The notes under the pieces were generated by a model. It ran no database searches, was not told the DNA's origin, and worked only from the letters and a program-made list of their open reading frames with translations. The position numbers and the translations under genes were made by a program. A stretch of 64,000 bases of DNA from Corythucha ciliata (lineage: Eukaryota > Arthropoda > Insecta > Hemiptera > Tingidae): contig CM075941.1 of the NCBI GenBank assembly GCA_038030265.1, positions 55,095,952 through 55,159,951 on the forward strand. Reading direction: 5' to 3'. Shown here in pieces: positions 39,601-51,600 of this stretch (within the stretch, counting starts at the first letter, position 1; the number at the start of each line of letters is the position of its first letter).

Positions 39601-42600
39601 GTAACTTCAACACTCACTGTAGCGCTCGCAAAACGCTACAAAGGCTGTTTGGGTTCAAACGTTCAAAGACGGTGCTTCCTGATGTTTTAAAGTCACCTAA
39701 GGACAAGCTCCCCCCCCCCCCCCGAACCGGTGGGTTTTTATTAACGATTTAGTGAGCACAATCCTCTCACATTCTGCGCGCGTGTGTGTCAATAGGAGGA
39801 TGTAAGACAATTAGCGGAGGAAATTGTGGAAAGCGCGTGTCATGATTTTTTTCTTCTCAGGGTCAAACAATTAAAAGAATCAACACGATGATACGATTAA
39901 AGAATGGATGGTGGTGGGGAGTAGTTCACAGCATAAAAAAAAAGAATCGAAATGATGACTAAGACTCGTGAAACACGGCAATAAACTTTGTCTTATTGCT
40001 GAATTGTACGTCTTCTCGAGAGACTGAGAGAACGTGAAATATAGAAAAGTTTCATTTTACGACCATAGGAAATTGTTTGATGACATTTTTCTTCCATGAT
40101 CGTCCAAAGTTGAAACTTTTCCCACTCCTCCCCTTAACAGTGCTTCTATTCTCACTCTATTCTAATCTCACGGTTGTAAGATGCACTCCCCCTCTCACTG
40201 CTTAATAATACGAAGATTTCGCTCAAGAGAGCCGGGGTACACTGGTTTTCTCTTCGCACTAAAACGATACGTAAGCCTTATCATTTAGGACTGACTCATA
40301 CATAAAATACACACACATTAGGCCTGAGCAAGCACATCTGCGCATACCAGATGGCCCTTTTTCTTTATAGACGTTGTTGTGTCTTTTTTTTTCGTTTTAC
40401 TAAATTTAAAGTGGGCTTGGAGGATGTAGAAGAGACTAAATAGGGCGATTGAAATGATATCAAATTACCAATTATGGCGTCCCCTGGCCCCCGACCCTCT
40501 GGCACACAGCTTTGTCATTCAATCGAATTTAATATTCAAGAATTCGTATGCATAATGAGCGAAGAATGCCCTCGGAACTTTGTTATTGTTGGGAAAGGTG
40601 AAGTGTCGAAGAAGAAACTGAGAGAACTTTTGAATGACTCAGGCCTTTATTGTTTTGTTTAACGGAAACTCCCCTCCCCTCCGTTTGCATAAAGTGGTCA
40701 AATTCGTTGTCAAATGCATATTTTAGAATTAAAATATAAATGACGGTAATTAATTATCGCTATTCATGGGTATTGCAAGGCTTGAATACGATGATTCTAA
40801 GACATGCGCTTCAGACTTCCTAGATTGGGCTATTTCGCTGCTTCAAAGGGAAAAATGGGTGGTACTTTGCTGTTTTCAAACCAAAACTTTAACTATAGGA
40901 TTGAATGTACATTTTCCGGCCCTAGAGAGCTCCACAGAAACTCGCTGCTATAGAACGCTTCAAGAGCGCCACGTTGAAAGCCCAGGTTCTCCTGTTGGGT
41001 CTGGAAACAATCCTGACATCCCATGAGCCCCTGTTGGTGGTGGGGGGGGGGGTATAACAAATAAGTTTACTCCAAAAATTTGGCTGTGGGGCCAAATGGG
41101 ATACTTTGCAGCAACAATGTTTTTTCCGGCCCAAAAAATCGGACATTTACGCCATGCTGAACCAGGAAAGAGGACCCTCGGTGCTGGAGGCCAGGTTGCT
41201 GCAAATCTGCAGCCTACAAAGCATACGACCGTTCCCCCTCCCCACCGAAGGTAATGCCGCAGAGTGGCTATCTCACAGTCTAAATCCTTGGAATCCAGAT
41301 TGGGGAGGGGGAAAGCATGGAGTTGCCGATTGATGCTGATTGGCTTAGAAACGACGATCCAATGACGGGTTTCTTTCGCAGAGCATCTGCCTCGCACAGA
41401 AGTAACAAAACAAAACAAACCCCGGCCGAATGATAGCCTGATTCCTGAGAAGGCAACTTGGAAACTTCCCCTGTCGACTCAAGAGGCCAGCTCTGGCTCT
41501 CTTCGGGCAGCATATTAACGGTCAAATTAGCGGTTCATATGATACACGTGTGATATGAATTCATATCGCACAGGTGAGATAAATCTCGCTTTCTGTAGAG
41601 GTTTATGGTTCGGAAAGTAGCACTTTCGTTGTTAGTAGTACGAAAAAGACGTTTCACGTAAAAACAAATGCGAGAAAACTTCCCAGCTGACTTTCTGCAT
41701 CTTTTGACGATGGATTCGGGAAGAGCACACTCTTTTCTGTCAGGCCAAGCTATTTTCGTCAAGAAATGACTATTTTCTGTGTCCTCGGCAGCGAGTGGTG
41801 GATTTACGGGGGGAGGGAATGGATTTTTCTTTTTTTATCCATTGTGAATAAAAATATTTAAAAAGTGTTCTTTCTTTTTCCCGGCAGATTATTTTAAGTT
41901 ACTAAATTTTCATTTCAGTTCAATTTCCGTTCCACATTCTTAGGTTCGCAGCGAAAAATTGAGTTTTTGGCGATTCCATGTGCTATTCATCGGCCAATTT
42001 TTTCAATAGAAGGTGCCTCAAACTTGGTCGAAAAAGCCGCCCAAAAATCGCAAGCCTCAAAAATTGTATATTGCGATTTCACCGTAATTCAGTTCAGTTT
42101 ATACTTATTGAAACAACCTTGATTTTCTTACATTCACATTACTAATAAGTTTAGGTTCTTTTTTCAATGAAAAGGGTGAAATCGTTCAAATCAAACTGAA
42201 CTGAAAGAAGAAAACAAAAAAAACATGTTTTATCCGACGAATTAAACACAGAGCGCTACAAATAGATCAAATAAAAATGGCTCAAACATTGTTCCAAAAA
42301 GAGAAAGAGTCCATCATATTATGGCGACCCCCCCCCCCCCCAGATAAAATCCTAGATCCGCCACTCAGGGCTGCCAGGTGTGGGGATTTTGGTACACCTT
42401 TGGGGAAATGGGGAATCTGTCGTTGAAGTGGGGATTTTATATATTATGTATACTATACATATAGAGTAATGAGGAAGTTTCACATTTTCAAGAAAAAAAC
42501 ATTTTTTTCGATAGAAAAAAGAGAGGATGGGTGGATCAATCCTTCCATGCAAATAAATTAAATATTGGAACTCTTCGGAAATATATTTTTTAAATTAACA

Positions 42601-45600
42601 AAATTGGCATATTTGAAATACCACCAAATCGAACACTTTCCACAACGTAATATTCGCTGCCTTCTCGCCCTTCTCGGTCGCTCGCACAGTCCTTTATTTC
42701 TTGCATCTAAATTGCTTATTTGTTAATCATCCGTTCGTTTATAATGAGAAAGTAACACATTTTCCAAAATCATGCTGTCGTGATAGCTTGGATACCAAAA
42801 CTCATGAAAACACGATCCGTTCAAATAAAATCAGGCCCTATATTTTTTTATTAATTTTTTAAACTATTGGGTTGCGGAACCCATTTGAAATAGGCTAGAT
42901 AGACTGATGACGTAATAACAGCATTCGCATGACCTTCTCCCTCCTCTCTGACGGCTCCCTCCGGAATCGTCTCTGCAGAGGCTCTCCCCTTCTTCCTCTT
43001 CTCCACCATCTGCAGAGCACTCGCCCTGACGACTTCCGGTTCCTCCCCCTTCTTCCGAACCAGCCACAAAAAGCGTCGCCTCTGATCCCTGTTCAGGCCA
43101 GAGACGTACTTGTCGAAATCAGCGATCTCCTGGTCTCTCGGATACCGTTCCCTGACCCGCTTGTAATTCGGGTACGCCGGATACCGGCGAACCCGAGAGG
43201 GAGACTACTCCCTCAGCGACACCACCGGGGGTTCCGGGCTCAACCACCTCCATTGAGGTGGTCTCCCCCGTCATCTCGGCGGTGCCGTGCTGAGCAGGCT
43301 GAGGGCTACTGAGAAGCTCGTCCTCAGCCTGCTCCAGGGTTATAAACCCTGGGTTTGGCAATGTAATTCGATCGCGATCCATAAACAGTCCCACGAGCAG
43401 CTAGGGAAATAAAAGTCACCCACGGCAGAGCCCCGCATGCCGTGGGAACGCTTAATACTCAGGGAGGTCGCCTGGTATCCCTGAGGCTCCGTTAGATACA
43501 CAGCTCACCCTAGGTCACGCACCCTTCGGCACGGATCGCATAACGCCTTTGGTTGGTAGCGAGTTCTTTTAAGACCGTGCCCTCGCCACTACACGGCCCA
43601 TACCCCTCCTCCATTTATTAGGAGAATTCTCCGTAACAGGGCCGCCGACCGTGCCGCGGATACCGCAGCACGGCGCGTCAAAGACGCCAGGAAGGCTGGA
43701 GGTCGGAGTTGGGTGGTCAGTGGCTAGCTGCACCAAAATGCATGGTGCCGTATTTTAAAAACGCCATGAAATACACGGCGTCAACGCATAACCACCCCAT
43801 TTGACCCCTTGTTTTTTTTTTAGTTTTGAGCCTTCACTGGCATGAGTTGGCGGGGGGGGGGGAGCTGAGTGGGGAAATTAGTGGCTCAGTGGGGGAAAAA
43901 ATGGGGAGAACCTCTTCAGGGGACCTGGCAGCCCTGCCGCCACTGTCGGCAGCTCTTCCAAGTTGTGCGAAAATAAAAGTCAACCCCCACTTGCCCATAC
44001 TAAAACTGCACCTATTGACTTCCCATAGAACGGAAAAACTTCTTCAACGTGTCGCTTTCAAAATTACTCATGAGCATTTTGTTTAATTAATTGGCAAAAT
44101 TCAAACAAGCCTTGTGAATTTCAACATGCTCAGCGTCATGAAAACCTCAACTGAAGTGGTCCATTGAATGTAACTAACTGAGAACGCTTACCACAGAGTC
44201 AAAAAATGTCGCTCCGGCAGCTGGCTGTCGAATAAAGTGCATTGCACTACTACACGAAGTTCGACGTTTTCAGTTAATATGCGATTTATTCGACAAAAAT
44301 TACTACTTACTGTGAATATCTACCTTTTATTTAACAATTTCGGCCAAATAATCGATAGTTTACTGAAATAACGAAAAATTGCACCGAATACGGTGCGGTC
44401 CAGTCTCTGTTTCGACTTCAGACCTTCAGTTACCTGAGCCACTCGGTCCTGGTCTCATCAGCCCGGCAATTGAGCCGAGTACGGAGCCGATGGACCGCCC
44501 CTCACTGGGAACGGAGGTGCCACTGCACTACGATCCCCGCCCCTGGCGCACCACCCGAATCTTCGGTGCAATTTTTCGTGTTTGTTTGGTGGGTCTCACC
44601 CCTAACATCTTTGTCGTTCTATATTACTGAAATTCGTACTAGTAGTGAAATGCGCTCCATTCGGCAGCGACGACCGTCAGCTGACGGAGCGATATCTTTT
44701 GATGCTTTGGTGAGCGTTCATATTCAGTTCCATTCCAAGGACTGCTTCAGATGAGGTTTTAAGGTCTGTTAGCATGCTGAAATTCGCAAGGAATGTTTGT
44801 ATTTACAGGTAAAAACAAGCGATATTGAAAAGGAAAATCACTAATTGTTCTAAAAAATTGTCATTTCTACCGAAAAGACGCCAATTTTTAAATTGACCAA
44901 CGCAGTTTATTACAATTTATGTAAACATTGTTAGAGTTTTTTGACTCCAACCTAACTCCTGGTGGTGAAAGTCACCATAAGTGGGTTTTTATCCACCTCC
45001 CACTGTAGATGAGGAGGGTGGGGGTGGGGGGAGGGCAATGCAATCTACCCCCCCCCCTTCCCATGATGAAATCCACCCTGTATTGTCCCAACCAAACGAA
45101 ACAGTTGTATTTCAATTTTATTTAATTTTTTTCAAAACTCGGTTTTTAACTTTAATTTGTCTTTCCAACGCTCTCTACCTTCCCTCTCCCGCCTGTCATC
45201 TAACCGTATCACCGTTTTGGTGGGAGGAGGGTGACGAAAAAAGTTCATTCCCCACACCTGGCACAGTGGCACCCCGAGAGCTAACAAAGTTGGGAGATCA
45301 AAGAATATTCCCTTAATGGGTCTGAGTTCCATTTTTAGAAGTTTTTTTTTTTTAAAGAAGCTTAATGTCATCTCGAAAATAGACTTTTTTTCCTTTTTTT
45401 TTTTTTTTTTTTTTTTGTTAAAACACTCACCAATCTGGCAAAATTATCTTCCTTTATTTCGGAACCGTCCGTTCTATACGGGTGAGGATGGGTGCCGATC
45501 TTTCGCCTCTTTCCAGTGCCCTTGAATACAAAACGTTGTCTTATTTTGAACCATTTCCAAGTGAAAATAGAAACAGTTTGTTGACCCTTCCATTGTGGGG

Positions 45601-48600
45601 GGGGGGGGTGACATACGATTAACTGGGAAAAGCATGGTCAGGTACATCAACTGTCTTACCGTCTAGGTTTTCTATACTCAGGGAATGAGTTTAACTTCGG
45701 GAGAGGGGGGTGGGTCTAATTGTTGTTTTTTCCCTGCTTTTTTTTTTTTTTTTTTAATGGCGCATTTTAAACTTTGACGTTATTATACAGAACCGGTGTG
45801 TATTAGATGGATGACTCACGAGGTTGTTATAGATAGCCCCCGCTTAGGAAAACGTTAACAAGGCTTTTAAGGTTGTCAAAATTGTTCGTTGATTTTTACG
45901 TTTCGGTAAAAACACCCATCCCCCACCCCCTGGGCTTGGGTTTGGTTTGGAAAAACGAATCTTTTAACTTATTCGTTTGCAATAAACCGAACAATTAACT
46001 GTTAAGGGTGTGATGTAGGTGAGGGGGGGGGTCCAGATTGATATTCTAGTGCGGCGATTCTGGTGAATGCAAGGGGATTATTTGCAAGAATATGGGGGAA
46101 AAGGAGGGTCTATTAAATAATTTTCACTGCATGTGTCCCCGTATGACTAATACAGCCTTTGACCCAGTGCTACATATCCATAATAGGGATGACTTATAAT
46201 AGATTTCAATGTTGGATTTAAGTTGAGGAATGATGAGTCACAGAACAGAGAGTGTGTCCGTGTGAAAAATGTTTCAAATAGGAAACGGGGGGTGGTGAGA
46301 GGGGTGTGTAACGGTTCAAATCTTAACAGTTTATCTGCTCAATGCGTATGAATAATACCGCGGGGTTGAGGGGTGAGAGTTTCACTGGCTATTGTCAACC
46401 GTTAGTATAAGGGGTTAGTGTGTACGTCATCCTACGGTTTTTGAATCGGACGACGACGTCATCCTGTTCTGGACTGTTGCTCAACGAACTTATGGTTGGT
46501 GACGGGGTGGGAGGGGTGTTGGCAGGTGGTTTTAGGGCCCCTAATTGCTACCGGAGCCCTCCCCTCTCCACCAAAATCCATTAATGTATCATTACTTTGA
46601 TGATTAACCAAGAAAGATGTGTTTAAGATCTTGCGAACCACAAAAAATTGTTAATTTCCATTTCAAATTTCCTTGGCGCCAGTCTCGTGGTAAGGAACGT
46701 GGTGGATTTGTCTGGTTTTGCCCAGTAATAACAAATAAAAAACTGACATTGATTTCACCAAGGTCGTGCGAATCAAATTTATAGCAGTTATATATACAAC
46801 ATATTAGTATTCTACGCACCTCTTGAGATCATACCAGCCATCAAATTTTAAATGTATCAATGAAACAAAAAAGTTATCATCGAGGTTGTGCCTTTTGAAA
46901 TTGTTGAAAACACGTAATCAAAGAAACAGAATAACAATTTTTTTTTACGTTTTAACGCCGCTCGTGTCTTCTTTAGACGCCACGGCTCTCAAGTCTGACT
47001 CATTTTTATCTAAAGAATTTATATTTATGTTTCTTGCGCTTGTTTAGCAGTAGTGAAATTCTAGCTATGTGTGGAAGGGGGGAGTAAAGGCGCCAGTTCA
47101 GTGGTGCATAAAACGGGCGAGGCTATGGCCATGGGTAGATTGCTGGAGGGGGGGCTAGGGTTGTCTCATTAGGGTTACCAAAACTGTTTTAGTGCATTTC
47201 ATTTATGTCAAAATGCACTATTGGTCTCGTCGTGATGGTGGCAAACATGGGTCATGTCATGTTTTTTTCATGGTTCAGAACCTCTAGAACACGAATTCAG
47301 TGGTCTCCGGAATTCATATATATATATATTGTTTATTTATAGTGTATTTATAAGCTTATGGCCGTTTTCTTGTTAGCACGATAACTCTCGAAGAAATTAA
47401 TTTAGCGGAGCGCGCCTTGGCACAAAAATCAGTAGTCATAAGACCCCGGTCGGTATTGCATTTGGGCCAAATTGGTCAACGTGGAGGGGGGGAAAATAAG
47501 GGTTGAAATGTTTAAAAAATCACTACAAATCACCTGTTGATTCTGGAAGCATCATATTCGGTACGTATACTTCATGTTAGAGTAACCTTTGATTCCCATT
47601 TAAATTTTTTGAAAAAGTCAAGGGGGAGGGGGTGGTGCCCCCGGAGTGGAAGCAAGTGTGTGGTCTTGTTAGCACGATAACTCTCGTAGAAGTTAATTTA
47701 GCAGAACGCGGTTTGGCACAAAAATCAGTAGTCATAAGACCCCGGTCGGTATTGCATTTGGGCCAAATCGGTCAAGGTGGAGGGGGGAAAATAGGGCTTG
47801 AAAGGGTCAAAAAATCACTACAAATCACCAGTTGATTCTAGATGCGTCATATTCGGTACGAATACTTCATATTATACTAGCCTTTGATTCCCATTTTGCT
47901 TTTTTGAAAAGGTGAGGGGGAGGGGGTGTTGCCCCCGGGGTGGAAGTAAGTCTGTGGTCTTGTTAGCACGATAACTCTCGAAGAAATTAATTTAGCGGAA
48001 CGAGCTTTGGCACAAAAATCAGTAGTCATAAGGCCCCGGTCGGTATTGCATTTGGGCCCAATCGATCGTGGTGGAGGGGGGGTAAGTAGGGCTTGAAATG
48101 GTAAAAAAATCACTAAAAATCACCAGTTGATTCTAGAAGCATCATATTCGGTACGAATACTCCATGTTAGAGTAGCCTTCGATTCCCATTTTAATTTTTC
48201 GAAAAAGTCATGGCGGTGGGGGTGGTCCTCCCGGGGTGGAAGTGTAAAAATAGCGTTGAACTTCACTAGTTCATCTTAGCGCTCTAAAATTCGACTCAAT
48301 AATTTAATGCAACCTAAGCCCTGGGTTCCATTGAGATTTATCGAAAACTTTGATGGGGGAGGGTGAAATGGGGGATGAAATTTCAAAAAAATCGCTTAAA
48401 TTCACACGTTTAGGTATTAAGGCCCGTTCACAAGCTCTATGTTTGTGTTGTGTGGTGTCTATGTAACCTATAAAAATGCTTCATTTTTCGAGGGAATAAA
48501 TTTGTTTGGTTGCATAGACTCCACATAACGTAAACATAGAGCTTGTGAACGGGCCTTTATAAAATACGGCACAAAAATTTAATATAACAAAGCCCTTGGA

Positions 48601-51600
48601 AAACTACCGAAACTTTTCGACATTTTTGAAGAGAGGGTAGTGAAAATAGAGGAAGAAGTTCGGCTTAATGAAACAAATTATGGTATGAAAATTATTACTT
48701 CTGGGACGGCTTAGGGTATCCGTATACGGAATGAAATGCACTCTTTCCGACCGCCAGCTGCCGGAGCGAATTTTTTTTAACTTTTTACCCTCTATCCGGG
48801 AAAACCGCCGGTCCGAAAGTTTGAGGACAGCTTGTCTTGCTGAGAATAACCGACAGCGCCAAAAGATTGGCGAATATTTCCAACACTCTGAAAATTGTAA
48901 ATTTAGGGTCTAAATATTCCCGAAATTGCTAGTTTTTTGGTCTTGGTTTTCGTAAAATTGCAAATTTATGATCTTAATTTTTGCGAATTTGCAATTTTCG
49001 GGCTTCTTTTTCCAGTGACCGCGGAACCAGGGTTAGCCGTCCCCGACAGCGCTCAAAGTCTGACGAGTAGCCGTAAAGTTGCTATAGTTTGTAGCTATAA
49101 ATTCCCGAAAAATTGGAAGTTACCTGGGTGAAAGTACAGGTTTCGGGTATCAATTCTAGCGAATTTTCAAGTTTCAGGGCCTTTTTTTAGTGGTCGTGGA
49201 ATCTAGGCTTGCCGGTTCCGAATTCAGCACTGGAGGGAGGGGGACAGAAAGAGCATGAGCTGTAGTTGTCATTTCACCGATCAAAAATACAATTTACACA
49301 GGATTATGTGCCGTTTATTAAAAATTGTACGCTCGACCAGATATGAAGCTTCAAGGATGGTCATCGTCCCTATTGGGTTTGATCTTGCCCGAGTAACTCG
49401 CGGGTTTGTTATTCTCCGGTTCGATAAGATTATAATTGTCGATGGTTTACTCGAAAAAGGAAAGCTCGGACAGTGACTGATTGCCCCCCTCCTTCCATTA
49501 TCTTGAATTTGAAAGAATAATGAGTTGAGGGGAATTTGATTAGTAAAAAGGTGAAAGACCCCCACCCTCTTAATTCGCCGTCTTAGGTGAAACTGGAGGA
49601 GATTCCCTCGCATTTTGTGTGAATTTTAATTCTCGAAAATCACATTTTTTTGGTATTACGAAGGGTTTTCCGAGAGTCATTTTCTCTTTTTTTCTTCGTT
49701 GGAGAGACTTTTCCGGCTTTATAAATATTGCTCCCTCTCCACCAAACAACACCACTTCCCAGTCCTCCACTGGTGTTGGGTGGACAACAAGTCCATGGAG
49801 AGTTGCGAGTTCCCGAACATTTCTCGCGTAGCGTTCAATAATCTCATGAAATTTCTCGTGCAGATTATTCAGGGTCCGAATTTCCGAGGCGATTATTTAA
49901 CCGGGCGTCCCCTCCTTTCTTCCCGAACCTTACGCAACTTAAGTCGTCAATTATAGCCCCCCCCCCCTATAGTATTTTCGAGCGTTTTCTGAGTGACAAC
50001 TGACGCGAGCGACTTTCATTTTTTCAATATGGGTGATGTGCCACAGAAGCACATAACAGTGCTCGACAGGGCACTGTTGGCCGTCGTATGGATTGATGCA
50101 CAAATTCCTCAGACATTGAAGAGTTCTGTCAAGGTTTCTCATATAAGTCTTCTTGGAAGTGTTCCATTTTGAAACGTTCGATTATTGGGAGGATTTTTCG
50201 GCCAATTTTTCCTCGTTGAAAACATTTTTTTTTTTTGCCCTTTTTAACTGTGCAGAACGAGCCAACTATTTCTCTCACCCCGTCGACACGGTTCAAAAAG
50301 TAGGTGAAGTCAGACTTGTGTACGCAAGGCCTTTCCTTGCCTTTTTGCATGAGTCATTTACTGTTACGTATTTATAAACTGAATGTTTTCATTGTCTCTC
50401 GGTCGGTAATCTTGAAAGGGTTTTTCTTTCCTCTTCCCAACGGTTAAGAGGAGGGGTTTTTGTTCGTCAAATTCTGATGTCACGCTCTATAATGAACCCG
50501 ATTTGATGTGATTTCACTATAAAAACGTGACTAAACCGATCATCTTACCAAAAATTAGAATCAGGAAGTTTGAAAAATGTTCTTCCCGAACTTCACATGA
50601 ATTCAATGGACTTCAGGGGGCCTGTTCTATAACTTTTAACTGTCTCTTTCCACCCGTTCTCCCCATCAACATGTGATTCAATTCGGGGTGGACGGGTGGA
50701 AAAGGATATTGCTAAGAATACTGAATTCCTACAGAACAGGCCCCCAGATCTCGTTCAATTCATTCCTAACCCCTCTTCCCTTGACACTTGTACTGACTGA
50801 GAAAGTTTTCAACAGTGGAATTTGTAGAATTTCTCCTTAACATTTCTTCAGTTGAATGGTTTTAAAGAACGTTTTTGCTCGGTGAGGTCATAACAAGGTA
50901 TTCAAAGTCACTTTCTCTGCTTTACAACAATAACACTGACATTTAGGATCTTTGCATGATCCCCACCTCCTCTCTGCACCGTGTCCTCACCGAAGTTTTT
51001 CTAGGAAGGAGGGGAACCACCGGTGCGCAAAAAACATCTTCGAAGCCATTTAATTAAGAAGAAAAAAAAAAACATTCGAAGGACATTTAAGTCCCCCCGC
51101 CAACACCGCTTCCCTATATCATTTCTAGTTTTGGAAGCGTGGTGGGGGTAACAGGCGTAGTATAAAAGCGAGTCCTCCACCCCACCCCTTCGCCCCCTTC
51201 AACGTGTTGGAAAAAACCGATGGATGGGTAGTGGTAGTGCGGGGGGAGGGAACCCGTGTGGATGACTCATGCCTCCACAACCAGGCCAGGCCGCCTGTTG
51301 TGTCCTATACCCAGTGGAAGTCTGGCAGTTAGCTATTGAAAGCTGAACTGAGAGTGTTGACTAAAGACGTTTAATTTTTTTTTTTTGTGCTTGTGTGTGT
51401 AAAAGTGCAAGTGAAAAAGTCACACACTGATCTTTGGAGTTTACTGCTGTTGAGACTTGAAACAACAGCAACAAGAAAAATGAAAAAAGAAGCTCCGTGT
51501 CTTGTGCTCAAACTTAATTTGGGACCGCTTCCCACCTGGAGCCGAACAGGTCATTAAAATTTTGAAAATGTATTTTAAATTAATTTGTCTCCGCATTGAT

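Noticed and set aside
41541..41586. Near-palindrome around TGATATGAATTCATATCG
   Set aside because: Only about 24 bp, no flanking duplication, may be chance.
42929..43312. 127-codon forward ORF in the GC-rich region
   Set aside because: Pro/Arg/Leu-rich shadow of the minus-strand LINE-like frame, which has the more coherent protein sequence.
46312..46326. B-box-like GGTTCAAATC
   Set aside because: No A box or stems nearby.
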